From contig NC_018015.1 in assembly GCF_000265525.1 (NCBI RefSeq), positions 186,001 to 250,000 on the forward strand: a stretch of DNA of 64,000 bases. The letters run 5' to 3'. Made by a program: the position numbers and the translations under genes. Within the stretch, counting starts at the first letter, position 1. Each line of letters opens with the position of its first letter. This document shows, one piece after another, positions 16,269 to 23,752 of the stretch. This DNA comes from Thermococcus cleftensis. GTDB taxonomy: Archaea; Methanobacteriota_B; Thermococci; Thermococcales; Thermococcaceae. The notes beneath the pieces were generated by a model. The model was not told the DNA's origin. It was given only the letters and a program-made list of their open reading frames with translations, and made no database searches.

Positions 16269-17591
16269 TCAGCTGAGCATGCCCTCCAGCTTCTCCACGA
16301 ACTCCATGCTCCTCCTGAGGTCGGCGAAGTAGTCCTTGGCCTTTTCGATGTGCTCCCTCTCCACCCTTCCGCCCCTCGCGAGGACGCTCGCCGGGGCGAG
16401 GAGCTGGACGGCGTAGCGGAGGCTGGTCTTCTCGCCGAGCTCCGCGAGGTACTCGATGGCCTCCTCGCTCACTTCAATCTTCTCCTCCCTCGCGCGGATC
16501 TTAACTATCTCCCGAATCTCCTCCTTCTTGTAGGGCTCGGTGTTGATTATGAGAAGCCTGTCGAGCATGTCAATCGGTATTCCGTGCGGCGCCTCTATGT
16601 CTGTGCCCCTTATCTTTGTCCTTCCCCTGTTGGTGGCGAGGATAAGAATCGGCGCCAGCTCGCTCTCCATCGCCCTCGCGAGGAAGGAGAAGGCCTCGAT
16701 GTCGAGCATGTGGCACTCGTCTATGAAGAGCACCCCCGGCACGAGCGTCGCCTTCCCCTCCTCTATCCACCCCTTGACGGTCTCGTCAACGCGCTGCCTT
16801 ATCTCGTCGCTTATTTCCATGCCAGTGCTAAAGAGCAGTCCGAAGATGTTACCGCGGGCGTTGGCAACGTCGAGGTCGTGGAGGGTAACGGTGTAGGTGA
16901 ACTCCTTTATCTTGAGCACCGGCCCGCTCGGGAGGTTCACCTTGCGCTTGAAGAAGAGGCCTTCTTCCTCCTTCGTGGTGCCTATCTTCGAAATCCTGCC
17001 CGTCTCGGCGTCTATCTGTATAACGTCGCCCTCCTCGACGCCCATCTCCATGAGCTGATAGGCTATCTCCCTGCCAGCCCTAATCGTCTTCTCGTCGTCC
17101 TTTGTGCGGAGGGTTATGATGACGCTCTCGGGGATTTCGACGTAGGGGTTGAAGGGGTGTCTCGTCCTGTTGATTTTAATCTCCCTGACCTCTCCCTCGT
17201 AGACCTTCCTCTCCTCGCTGATTCTAACTCCAATCGCCCTCCTGAGGGCCTCCTTCAGGAACTCGGTCTTCTTGACCTCGGCCGAGTATATCTCGCTCCC
17301 CGCTATCTGGACGAAGGGGACATCTTCACCGAGCTCCCTCGCTATGCCCATGGCTATTGCCGTCTTACCGCTCCCGGTCGGACCAACGAGGAGGATTCCC
17401 TTGCCGGCGAGCTTGCCGCGCTTGATGAGTTCGACCGCTATCCCCGCCGCTTCCCTCGCCTTGACCTGCCCGACCATTCCGTCGGCCATGAACTTCGCCT
17501 TTCCGTTCTCGTCGAGACCGAGGCCCCTTATGTGGGAGTGCATGCCGACCCTCTCGAAGCTCCTGGGAGCCACTTCCTCTATCACCGGCAT
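16269..17591 (-). CDS. TIP49/RuvB-like AAA+ ATPase (pontin/reptin homologue)
   Basis: A 440-aa AAA+ protein of the archaeal TIP49 family. Walker A is LLVGPTGSGKTAIAMGIA (about residues 67-84); an OB-like insertion follows (about 120-250), as in RuvBL1/2; Walker B is LFIDECHMLDIEAF (about 288-301), with sensor I LATNRG and a C-terminal sensor II region. Eukaryotic relatives act in chromatin remodelling and box C/D snoRNP assembly; the archaeal role is not settled. The Walker A has GPTGSGKT rather than the usual GPPGTGKT. A box C/D sRNA lies just upstream on the same strand. A TATA-like ATTTTTAAAT sits ~45 bp before the ATG. Confidence 0.92.
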   Translation of the reverse strand: MPVIEEVAPRSFERVGMHSHIRGLGLDENGKAKFMADGMVGQVKAREAAGIAVELIKRGKLAGKGILLVGPTGSGKTAIAMGIARELGEDVPFVQIAGSEIYSAEVKKTEFLKEALRRAIGVRISEERKVYEGEVREIKINRTRHPFNPYVEIPESVIITLRTKDDEKTIRAGREIAYQLMEMGVEEGDVIQIDAETGRISKIGTTKEEEGLFFKRKVNLPSGPVLKIKEFTYTVTLHDLDVANARGNIFGLLFSTGMEISDEIRQRVDETVKGWIEEGKATLVPGVLFIDECHMLDIEAFSFLARAMESELAPILILATNRGRTKIRGTDIEAPHGIPIDMLDRLLIINTEPYKKEEIREIVKIRAREEKIEVSEEAIEYLAELGEKTSLRYAVQLLAPASVLARGGRVEREHIEKAKDYFADLRRSMEFVEKLEGMLS

Positions 17592-17653
17592 GACACCACC
17601 CCCTTAATCTTTCCAGGGGTTACTAAAAGAGAGAGATTTAAAAATTTGACGGA

Positions 17654-17710
17654 GGCTCAGGCCGTCGATCCCGGGCATCGTTCACCCCAAAGGCCAATGT
17701 CATCATCGCC
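17654..17710 (-). ncRNA. Candidate box C/D guide sRNA
   Basis: On the minus strand a 57-nt stretch has every landmark of an archaeal C/D sRNA: terminal GGC/GCC pairing (17708-17710 with 17654-17656), box C ATGATGA (17700-17706), D'-like GTGA (17682-17685), degenerate C' ACGATGC (17675-17681) and box D CTGA (17657-17660). Both guide regions are 14 nt (17686-17699 and 17661-17674), as expected. A TATA-like TTTTTAAG lies ~25 bp upstream. By the N+5 rule the D' guide would methylate an A in CCCAAAGGCC and the D guide a U in GCCGUCGAUCC. Targets were not searched. Confidence 0.72.
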
Positions 17711-17739
17711 ATGGACCGTTTCGTCGGGAGCTTAAAAAC

Positions 17740-18180
17740 TCACCTGTACCTGAGCCAGAAGTACAGGGAGGCGGTTCCGACCACGATGGAAACCGCGATC
17801 AGGAAGGCACCGACGAACCTTGCAACGGAAGAGTTCTCCCCCATCGCCAGCCAGCCCATCAGTAGGCCCGCGGGAACGAGCAGCAAAACCGCCTTCTCGG
17901 ATTTCCAGAAGAAGGCCGGTATCAGGAAAGCCCCTGCCAGGAGGTAGAGCGGGTTTCCATAGTTCAGGAACAGCAGGATTGGCAGGAGAATGCCGAGAAT
18001 TAGGTGGGCGTCTCCAGCGCGCTTCGATGGCCTTGAGCGGTTAAGCTCCCGAACCCCCGCGAGGAGCACGAAGAACGCCACCAGGAGAAGCGCGAGGGAT
18101 AATCCGCCGCCCGAATTCTGGAAATACGCCGAGAGGGCCACGAGGAAGAAGGAGAGCACGATGAGTACCTCGCCCCTCAC
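17740..18180 (-). CDS. Polytopic membrane protein of unknown function
   Basis: A 146-aa protein that is nearly all hydrophobic, with about five helices and a basic loop ELNRSRPSKRAGDAH at about residues 45-59. No family recognised. It follows queE by 9 nt on the same strand, with a GAGGTGGGAGC ribosome binding site overlapping the queE stop region, so it is probably cotranscribed with queE. Confidence 0.65.
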   Translation of the reverse strand: MRGEVLIVLSFFLVALSAYFQNSGGGLSLALLLVAFFVLLAGVRELNRSRPSKRAGDAHLILGILLPILLFLNYGNPLYLLAGAFLIPAFFWKSEKAVLLLVPAGLLMGWLAMGENSSVARFVGAFLIAVSIVVGTASLYFWLRYR

Positions 18181-18189
18181 GCTCCCACC

Positions 18190-18951
18190 TCAGAGGACGT
18201 TGAGGTACTTGTGAACCTGAAAGCTCAGCCCGACGTTCTTTCTCCCCATAACCAGAGCCGCCTCGCGATAAAGGTTCATCAGTTTTTCCTGGTTTATCTC
18301 TATTGGCTCCCTCGGCTGAATGACGAGGGGGGCCAGGCCTTTTAAGAGCTCCGCGTACCAGCGGACGTTCCCGGGCTTCGTCTCGGAAGTAACGACGAGC
18401 TTGGCGTAAACCTTGGCCCCGGCTTCCTTCAGGATCCTTATGCTCTCGACCTCGCGGAGAACCAACGAGCGCCAGTCTTCGGTTGCCCTGGCCGTCTCGT
18501 CCTTTATGTCCACGCTCGCGTAATCTGTTAGATCGGCAACCTCCTTGATCAGCTCCGGAAGGCCGCCGTGCGTCTCCAGAAAGTTGTCGAAGCCGAGGCT
18601 TCTCATCTCCTCCATGAGGGCCTTTAGAGGCTTCACCTGAAGGGTCGGCTCGCCCCCGGTGTAGCTTATCGAGTGTATATCGCCGGTATCAAGGCGGAGT
18701 ATCGCTTCAACGACCTCATCGAGTGAAGCGGGGTTCGGCCTGTACTCGAACTTCCCGGTGAAGGGTTCAACCTCGGAGCGCCAGCGGAAAACGCGGGAGG
18801 CGTTGATGTACTCCCGGGAGTCGCACCAGAGACAGTCGAGGTCGCAGCCGGCGAACCTTACGAAAATCTGCCTCCTGCCAAATGCTGAGCCTTCAACGCT
18901 CCCCCCTTCACCCTGCCAGCTGTTAAAGACCTCGGCCATTATCAGCTTCAT
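18190..18951 (-). CDS. queE: 7-carboxy-7-deazaguanine synthase
   Basis: A 253-aa radical-SAM enzyme of the QueE family that makes 7-carboxy-7-deazaguanine, a precursor of archaeosine in tRNA. The start EVFNSWQGEG is the QueE substrate-binding signature; the Fe-S motif is CDLDCLWC (C-x3-C-x2-C, about residues 36-43); the SAM-binding Gly-rich motif is SYTGGEPTLQ. Length fits. It begins 4 nt after the small gene 18956-19216, and a membrane-protein gene follows. The other archaeosine-pathway genes are not in this window. Confidence 0.9.
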   Translation of the reverse strand: MKLIMAEVFNSWQGEGGSVEGSAFGRRQIFVRFAGCDLDCLWCDSREYINASRVFRWRSEVEPFTGKFEYRPNPASLDEVVEAILRLDTGDIHSISYTGGEPTLQVKPLKALMEEMRSLGFDNFLETHGGLPELIKEVADLTDYASVDIKDETARATEDWRSLVLREVESIRILKEAGAKVYAKLVVTSETKPGNVRWYAELLKGLAPLVIQPREPIEINQEKLMNLYREAALVMGRKNVGLSFQVHKYLNVL

Positions 18952-18955
18952 CTTT

Positions 18956-19216
18956 TCACAGCCCCTCCACGTCGATTCCTTTAATCTTCTCGCTCACGTA
19001 GCCCTCGAGTATCTCGACCCTAACCTCGCGCTCCTCCCCCGTCAGGTCAGCCATCAGCTTGACGGCCCTCGCGTAATCCCACAATCTTCTCTTCGCCTCA
19101 TCTGTGATCCTATCCGCCATGACTATTAGTTCCCCCTCCTCCGGCCTCGCACTGGCAAACTCGATGACCTTCCTGGCGTCCTCCTCGGTGAAGGTTCCCT
19201 TCTTCTTGAAGAGCAA
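18956..19216 (-). CDS. Small conserved protein upstream of queE
   Basis: An 86-aa charged alpha/beta protein (MLFKKKGTFTEEDARKVIEF..., then EREVRVEILEGYVSEKIKGI). I do not recognise it. GGGGGTGG precedes the start, and queE begins 4 nt after its stop, so they are coexpressed. The promoter gap before it carries A/T-rich ATTGC repeats. A role linked to queE is only a guess from spacing. Confidence 0.6.
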   Translation of the reverse strand: MLFKKKGTFTEEDARKVIEFASARPEEGELIVMADRITDEAKRRLWDYARAVKLMADLTGEEREVRVEILEGYVSEKIKGIDVEGL

Positions 19217-19230
19217 GCGACCACCCCCAC

Positions 19231-19262
19231 AATTGCATAATTATGTGATTGCGTAATTGCAT
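19231..19262 (-). promoter_or_regulatory. ATTGC repeats over the queE-operon promoter
   Basis: Within 32 bp there are ATTGCATAATT (19232-19242), ATTGCGTAATT (19248-19258) and ATTGCAT (19256-19262), the first two 16 bp apart, plus the perfect palindrome CATAATTATG (19236-19245), which probably doubles as the TATA region for the minus-strand gene starting at 19216. The density suggests an operator. No regulator can be named. Confidence 0.35.
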
Positions 19263-19275
19263 GGTTAATGGAGGC

Positions 19276-19776
19276 TCAAAGGTACCGCATCAGCAGTTCA
19301 ACGGCCTCCTCAAATATCTCCCTGTCCCCTCCGTCGAGAACGCTCTCGAGGTAGTTGAGCGAGACGAGGTTGAGGATTATGTAGGCCGTGTTTCTGTCCA
19401 GGCCGAGTGAGTAGGCGTCGTAGTAAACGCGCTGCTCGCCGAGGGCCTCGTTGAGCATCTCGACGAAGTAGTTTATCTCCTCGACCGTCAGCTCGTCCCA
19501 CCTGCTCTCCATCTCGTCGAAGTAGCGCTCCATCGTGCGGAGCGTTTCGAGGTCAAGCTTCAACGTCCCCTCGAAGTAGGGAAACTCCCCGACGCGGAAG
19601 ACCTTTATCCCCTCGTCGTCCCGGATTCCAACATAGTCCCACAGGAGAACGCCTTCTATGGGATTGTGGCCGTACTTGCTCGCCAGGTAGGAGAAGCGCT
19701 CCATCACCGCGTCCATATCCTCCAGGAACTCCTCCTCATCATGGAAGTGGATTATCTTGCTTATCGTTCCTGCCAT
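19276..19776 (-). CDS. Conserved acidic protein of unknown function
   Basis: A 166-aa soluble, strongly acidic and helical protein (HDEEEFLEDMDAVMERF, TMERYFDEMESRWDEL, EIFEEAVELLMRYL). No known domain recognised; probably restricted to Thermococcales. ATG 19776 is chosen because AGGTG lies 6 nt upstream; a GTG at 19785 is in frame. It is a single gene with the large gene-free stretch behind it; a TATA-like TTATAA sits about 35 bp before the start. Confidence 0.62.
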   Translation of the reverse strand: MAGTISKIIHFHDEEEFLEDMDAVMERFSYLASKYGHNPIEGVLLWDYVGIRDDEGIKVFRVGEFPYFEGTLKLDLETLRTMERYFDEMESRWDELTVEEINYFVEMLNEALGEQRVYYDAYSLGLDRNTAYIILNLVSLNYLESVLDGGDREIFEEAVELLMRYL

Positions 19777-19837
19777 GTCTTGCACCTATGGGGGAGTAGG
19801 GCCAACTGTTATAAGGTTTTATGCATAGGGACGAATG

Positions 19838-19869
19838 CCCGACGAGTATTGGGTTGCGATGACGTCGGG
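19838..19869. other. Hairpin in the gene-free stretch
   Basis: CCCGACG (19838-19844) and CGTCGGG (19863-19869) are perfectly complementary around an 18-nt loop containing GCGATGA, and a second G/C hairpin (CCCCC-A-GGGGG, 19870-19881) follows. It could be the core of a small structured RNA or a terminator region. I could not fit it to a box C/D or H/ACA plan, so no function is given. Together with the element at 19907-20200 and the eL43 promoter, this accounts for most of the 501 bp without genes (19777-20277). Confidence 0.35.
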
Positions 19870-19906
19870 ACCCCCAGGGGGGCGACAGCTCAAATGCCCC
19901 CCTTAC

Positions 19907-20200
19907 AAACTTCGCCTGCGCGAAGTTTGATCAAGGTTCGTGATTCCTTTTGGAATGACTATCAAGAGTGGATTTCTTCGAGAGTTATCTTTGAGTGTGG
20001 ATTCTCTCATAGAAATGCTTTTTTGGAAGGGTTCAAGTTTTTAGCGCTCCGTAGGAGCGCGGTTTAAGTGGAACCCGTGTGGGAAAAACTCCGTCTAGTG
20101 AATCCTCTTTCCAAGGACTAAATTGGGTGTTGAAATCCCTTTTCAAAGGAGCCTCGGGGAGGAATCACACCCTTTTATGAAACCTTGCCCGGCAAAGTTT
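19907..20200. mobile_element. MITE-like element with ~40-bp terminal inverted repeats
   Basis: The left end (19907-19947) and the reverse complement of the right end (20161-20200) align over about 40 nt: both start AAACTT, pass through GCC and AAG, and finish in GTGATTCC. Each end is also nearly self-complementary; the left one folds as a perfect 10-bp stem with CTGC loop (19906-19929). A further 7-bp hairpin, GCGCTCC-GTA-GGAGCGC, lies in the middle (20044-20060). No ORF of substance is inside, so this resembles a non-autonomous element or the remnant of one. I cannot see a target-site duplication with confidence. Confidence 0.55.
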
Positions 20201-20211
20201 CCAGGCAAAGG

Positions 20212-20220
20212 TTTATAAAA
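20212..20220 (+). promoter_or_regulatory. TATA box of the eL43 superoperon
   Basis: TTTATAAAA with purine-rich AAAGG just upstream is a strong archaeal BRE/TATA pair. Transcription should start near 20245, leaving a leader of about 30 nt with AGGGGTGAT before the eL43 ATG. It lies 12 bp outside the right end of the MITE-like element. Confidence 0.65.
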
Positions 20221-20277
20221 CGTCCCCGGAAACACTCTCCAGTCGTGAAAATCGGTTGGTAATTAGGGGTGATGCTC

Positions 20278-20538
20278 ATGGGAAGGACTACCAAGGTCGG
20301 TTCCGCTGGAAGGTTCGGTCCAAGGTACGGTCTCAAGATTAGAAGAAGAGTGGCCGCCGTTGAGGCCAAGATGAAGCAGAAGCACGTCTGCCCGGTCTGC
20401 GGAAGGAAGGCCGTCAGGAGGATAAGCACAGGCATATGGCAGTGCCAGAAGTGCGGTGCCACCTTCGCCGGCGGTGCCTACCTGCCGACCACTCCGGCGG
20501 GAAAGGTCGCCAAGCGTGTCACGGCCTCCAAGGCCTGA
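20278..20538 (+). CDS. rpl37ae: 50S ribosomal protein eL43 (L37Ae)
   Basis: An 86-aa ribosomal protein with the family start [18 protein letters not shown] and the zinc ribbon [25 protein letters not shown] split as C-x2-C (about residues 40-43) and C-x2-C (about 58-61). Basic throughout. ATG 20278 is preferred over ATG 20272 because AGGGGTGAT ends 4 nt before it. It leads the informational gene group that runs to 25520. Confidence 0.96.
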   Translation: MGRTTKVGSAGRFGPRYGLKIRRRVAAVEAKMKQKHVCPVCGRKAVRRISTGIWQCQKCGATFAGGAYLPTTPAGKVAKRVTASKA

Positions 20539-20572
20539 TTCCTTTCCTTTACCTGGTTTTAGGGTGATAAAC

Positions 20573-20722
20573 ATGGTGATGGCCGTTTACCGCTGCGCGA
20601 AGTGCGGAAGGGAGGTCGAGCTCGACCTCGAGAACACCAGGGAAGTCCGCTGCCCCTACTGCGGCAGCAAGATACTCTACAAGCCCAGGCCGAGGGTGGC
20701 CAGGCGCGTAAAGGCGATCTGA
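20573..20722 (+). CDS. rpoP: DNA-directed RNA polymerase subunit P (Rpb12-like)
   Basis: A 49-aa polymerase subunit, normal length for the archaeal protein. The zinc-binding cysteines are YRCAKCGREV (C-x2-C) and VRCPYCGSKIL (C-x2-C), and the basic C-terminus PRPRVARRVKAI is typical. AGGGTGAT lies 4 nt before ATG 20573. It follows eL43 by 34 nt and is followed by a short hairpin. Confidence 0.95.
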   Translation: MVMAVYRCAKCGREVELDLENTREVRCPYCGSKILYKPRPRVARRVKAI

Positions 20723-20724
20723 TT

Positions 20725-20739
20725 CTTTCGTTTCGAAAG
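20725..20739 (+). terminator. Short hairpin with downstream T run after rpoP
   Basis: CTTTCG (20725-20730), loop TTT, CGAAAG (20734-20739), then CCTTTTAT. It starts 3 nt after the rpoP stop. It could end or attenuate the eL43-rpoP transcript; archaeal terminators mainly need the T run, so the stem may be incidental. GGTTTTAAGT further on could serve as a TATA box for the Brix gene. Confidence 0.35.
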
Positions 20740-20775
20740 CCTTTTATCGACCAAAGCGGGTTTTAAGTGAGGACC

Positions 20776-21417
20776 ATGATGCTGATAACGACTTCCCACA
20801 GACCCACCAGAAGAACGAGGAGCTTCGGGCACGACCTGGAGAAGGTGTTCCCCAACTCCCTCTACCTGACAAGGGGAAAGAAGACGATACAAGATTTGCT
20901 CATGGAGGCCTACGATAGGAACTACGAGAGACTCTTGATAATCAACGTCTGGAAGGGCAACCCGCTTAAGATGACCTTCATCAAGGTCGACCCCGAGGAC
21001 TGGGGCTACCTCGGCTACCTCTACCTCCACGGCATAAAGCTCCAGCGCGAGATCGGTTTCAGGGACGTAAGGCCGATACGGGAGGAGATGCCCCTCGTGG
21101 TGACCACAGCCAAGCGCGTCGGCCTCGACCACGTTGCCTTCGCCCAGGTTTTTGCAGAACTCACCGGTGGAGTGTTCGTCCCGAGGAAGGAGCGCTCGCT
21201 CCTCGGCATAGCCGACAGGTACAACACCAACGTCCTGAGCGTCATCGAGAGGCACCCGCGCGGAATGGCGATTAACTTCTACCGCCTGGACGTCAGCAGG
21301 GAGAAGGCCGTCGGCCCTCTCATAAGCGTCAAGATATGGATAATGGAGGACGGGCGGAGATGGGACTACAAGGAGGCGTCATGGCTGAAGAGGAAAACTG
21401 GCCCATCGAAGGAGTGA
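20776..21417 (+). CDS. Brix-domain rRNA-processing protein (Imp4-like)
   Basis: A 213-aa protein that is essentially one Brix domain, the archaeal form of Imp4/Brx1 proteins that help assemble ribosomal subunits by binding pre-rRNA. It opens MMLITTSHRPTRRTRSFGHDL, with the conserved TTS-RPS/T start, and has the second-half repeat VVTTAKRVGLDHVAFAQVFAELTGG. Starts at ATG 20776 or 20779. Its 3' end overlaps pcc1 by 37 bp. Confidence 0.9.
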   Translation: MMLITTSHRPTRRTRSFGHDLEKVFPNSLYLTRGKKTIQDLLMEAYDRNYERLLIINVWKGNPLKMTFIKVDPEDWGYLGYLYLHGIKLQREIGFRDVRPIREEMPLVVTTAKRVGLDHVAFAQVFAELTGGVFVPRKERSLLGIADRYNTNVLSVIERHPRGMAINFYRLDVSREKAVGPLISVKIWIMEDGRRWDYKEASWLKRKTGPSKE

Positions 21418-21638
21418 TAGAGCTGTCCTTTCCAGATGAAGAGGTCGCCAGGGTCATCTATGAAAGCGTCCTCTACGAGCACGAGAGCGTGCCTTACCGG
21501 AGAAGCAGGATAGAGTTCCTCCGCGAGGGGAACAGGATAGTAATCCGCTTTCTCGCCAGGGACAACTCGGCCCTGCGCGGAACGCTGAACTCCTACCTCC
21601 GGTGGATAAAGGTGGCTATGGATTCCCTGGAAGTTTAG
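21381..21638 (+). CDS. pcc1: KEOPS complex subunit Pcc1
   Basis: An 85-aa subunit of KEOPS, the complex that adds threonylcarbamoyl to A37 of tRNAs; Pcc1 dimerises and docks Kae1. The domain reads IELSFPDEEVARVIYESVLYEHE, then RSRIEFLREGNRIVIRFLARDNSALRGTLNSYLRWI, a good match in length and motif. ATG 21381 follows AAGGAGGC inside the Brix gene. Other KEOPS genes are not in the window. Confidence 0.9.
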   Translation: MAEEENWPIEGVIELSFPDEEVARVIYESVLYEHESVPYRRSRIEFLREGNRIVIRFLARDNSALRGTLNSYLRWIKVAMDSLEV

Positions 21639-21701
21639 CCGAAACTATTTAAAGCCAGCCCCTTATTCTAACCCGGCATCGCGATTACGGAGGTGTTGTT
21701 A

Positions 21702-22052
21702 ATGCAGAACATTCCGCCCCAGGTTCAGGCCATGCTCGGTCAGCTTGAGAGCTACCAGCAGCAGCTCCAGCTCGTCATTCAGCAGAAGCAGAAGGTCCAG
21801 CTCGAGCTCACCGAGGCAAAGAAGGCCCTCGAAGAGATCGAGAAGGTCGATGATGGAGCTACCATATACAAGACCGTCGGAACGCTCATCGTCAGGACCG
21901 AGAAGGGCAAGGCCGTCGAGGAGCTGAAGGAGAAGGTCGAGACGCTGGAGGTCAGGCTCAACGCCCTCGAGAGGCAGGAGAAGAAGCTCAACGAGAAGCT
22001 CAAGGAACTCACCGCTCAGATACAGTCCGCCCTCAGGCCCACCGCGGGCTGA
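21702..22052 (+). CDS. pfdB: Prefoldin subunit beta
   Basis: A 116-aa chaperone subunit: two long coiled-coil helices (about residues 5-45 and 70-110) joined by the short beta hairpin DDGATIYKTVGTLIVRTEKG. Four beta and two alpha subunits form the jellyfish-shaped hexamer that passes unfolded proteins to the thermosome. GGAGGTG lies upstream of ATG 21702. Its conserved position beside pcc1 is seen in other Thermococcales. Confidence 0.94.
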   Translation: MQNIPPQVQAMLGQLESYQQQLQLVIQQKQKVQLELTEAKKALEEIEKVDDGATIYKTVGTLIVRTEKGKAVEELKEKVETLEVRLNALERQEKKLNEKLKELTAQIQSALRPTAG

Positions 22053-22082
22053 CCTCTTCTCTTTTCCTTCGGGGTGAGAGCG

Positions 22083-22415
22083 ATGGACGAGGGAAGCAGC
22101 GGAAGGAGGGTTATCCACATCGGTCTGCCGAAGCTGAGCGAGGAGCAGCTGATGGAGATAGGCGAGATCGCCCAGGAGACTGTGATAAAGCACGTCTTCG
22201 ACACCCTCAACCGGAGCGACGTGAAGGACATCGAGGTGACGATGAGGATAAACCGCGAAGAAACGCTCGACCTTGAGATGGAGGTTTACCTGGAGGTTCC
22301 GGTCTTCGTCAGGGTGGACGTCGATGGGCTGATAGAGGAGGCCGTCGAGAGGGCCTACGAGGCCGTTGAGAGGAAGCTGAGGGAGATTGCCAATGAAGGG
22401 AAAACTCAAACTTAA
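22083..22415 (+). CDS. DUF3194 family protein
   Basis: A 110-aa acidic protein with the DUF3194 pattern: helical start LPKLSEEQLMEIGEIAQETV, then alternating strands (KDIEVTMRINREETLDLEMEVYLEVP) and a C-terminal helix DGLIEEAVERAYEAVERK. No function is known; the family is archaeal and linked to prefoldin beta. ATG 22083 has GGGGTGAG upstream. It overlaps the DHH gene by 23 bp. Confidence 0.83.
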   Translation: MDEGSSGRRVIHIGLPKLSEEQLMEIGEIAQETVIKHVFDTLNRSDVKDIEVTMRINREETLDLEMEVYLEVPVFVRVDVDGLIEEAVERAYEAVERKLREIANEGKTQT

Positions 22416-23376
22416 ACGCTTCCTTGAAGGCTCAAGGGACAGGTCCTTCCTGCTTCTCTGCCACCACAACGCCGACCCCGACTCCCTCGGCTCGGCGATA
22501 GCCTTCGCCCTCTACCTCAAATCAATCGGGGTCGAGAGGATTAGAATAGGCGTCGCCCAGAGCGTCTCCTCCTACGCCAAGCGGCTTTTAGCGTTCTCCC
22601 CCGTTCCCGTTGAGAAGAACCCGGCGGTTAAAGAAGATGTGGTTGTAATCTTCGATACCTCCTCCCTCGAACAGCTCGAGCCGATTGAAATCCCGCGCGG
22701 GAAGTTCGTCGTTCTCATCGACCACCACATCGAGAAGGAGAGACCGATTAGAGCTGACATAGCGGTCGTTGATTCATCGCGCACCTCAACTGCCGAGATA
22801 GTCTGGGAGCTGTTCAAATACTTCGGCTTCTACGACGAGACCGCCGTTAAAGCCCTCCTGGCGGGAATAGTCACCGACACCGCCAACTTCCGCTTCGCCA
22901 ACGCGAGGACCTTCAAAGCGGTAAGTGAGATGCTGGAGCGCTTCCCGGTTCAGATGGGTGAGATTTTCCAGCTTGTAGCCCCTGCCAGCGACGAGAACAT
23001 CGACCAAGCAAAGCGCATGGCGGTCCTAAAGGCCTGCCAGAGAATGGAGATAAGGAAGTTCAGGAGGTACATCATTGCCGTCTCGAAGGTTTCCGCCTAC
23101 GAGTCGCTCGCCTGCAAGGTCTTCCTCCAGCTCGGGGCCGATATAGCGGTTGTGGGGAGTGAGAAGAAGGGAGTGAGGATTTCGGCGAGGGCAAAGGAGA
23201 GTCTCGTCAAGAAGGGCCTTCACCTCGGTAAAATCATGGAAAAGGTCGGACCGGTGATAGAGGGCTCAGGTGGTGGACACGCGGGAGCGGCCGGGGCAAA
23301 CGGTAAGGCCAACCTTGATAAGGCGATAAAGCTAATCCTTAAGGAGATTGAGAAGTTCCTCAGGGAGGTGGACTGA
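22393..23376 (+). CDS. DHH-family phosphoesterase (NrnA/RecJ-like)
   Basis: A 327-aa Mn2+ phosphoesterase with all DHH/DHHA1 motifs: HHNADPDSLGSA (about residues 24-35), VVVIFDTSS, VVLIDHHIEKE (the DHH core, about 110-120), GIVTDTANFRF, and the C-terminal GSGGGHAGAAGA of DHHA1. Relatives hydrolyse short oligonucleotides, cyclic dinucleotide products or pAp. Archaeal members also act on single-stranded nucleic acid, so the exact substrate is open. It overlaps the genes on both sides (last base shared with the zinc-ribbon gene). Confidence 0.88.
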   Translation: MKGKLKLKRFLEGSRDRSFLLLCHHNADPDSLGSAIAFALYLKSIGVERIRIGVAQSVSSYAKRLLAFSPVPVEKNPAVKEDVVVIFDTSSLEQLEPIEIPRGKFVVLIDHHIEKERPIRADIAVVDSSRTSTAEIVWELFKYFGFYDETAVKALLAGIVTDTANFRFANARTFKAVSEMLERFPVQMGEIFQLVAPASDENIDQAKRMAVLKACQRMEIRKFRRYIIAVSKVSAYESLACKVFLQLGADIAVVGSEKKGVRISARAKESLVKKGLHLGKIMEKVGPVIEGSGGGHAGAAGANGKANLDKAIKLILKEIEKFLREVD

Positions 23377-23702
23377 TGGCGAAGTGCCCGCTCTGCGGAA
23401 CGGCCCTTGACTGGGGGGAGCTGATCGAGCAGATGCTCGTCATTGAGGACGCCGAGGGACTTTTCAAGGACCGTGAACGGTTCATGGCGACCTTCGAGTC
23501 CTTTGTCTTCAGGTGCCCTCACTGCGGCGAGGAGTTCTACGGGAAAAATCTGCCGACGAGGGAAGCGGAGAAGGTGTTTGCACTGCTCAACGAGTTTAAA
23601 GGCTCCATAGACTGGGAGAACAAGAAGGTCCGCCTGAGGCTCAACAGCCTTCTCGCCTTGGACACGATGCTCGAACAGTGGGATAAAAAGGTTAAAGGGT
23701 AG
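23376..23702 (+). CDS. Zinc-ribbon protein
   Basis: A 108-aa protein with C-x2-C at the start (MAKCPLCGTALDW) and C-x2-C at about residues 47-50 (FRCPHCGEEFYGKN), forming a zinc ribbon, then a helical tail. Zinc ribbons often mediate protein or nucleic-acid contacts; no specific role is known. Its ATG shares a base with the DHH stop (TGATGG), so expression is coupled. Confidence 0.75.
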   Translation: MAKCPLCGTALDWGELIEQMLVIEDAEGLFKDRERFMATFESFVFRCPHCGEEFYGKNLPTREAEKVFALLNEFKGSIDWENKKVRLRLNSLLALDTMLEQWDKKVKG

Positions 23703-23752
23703 CGATAGCCTTTTTTACTTTCGCCCCCTATTTCTACCGGCTGGTGGTTCTC

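Noticed and set aside
16110-17735. 541-aa open frame on the plus strand
   Set aside because: Antisense of the TIP49 gene; composition is that of a shadow frame.
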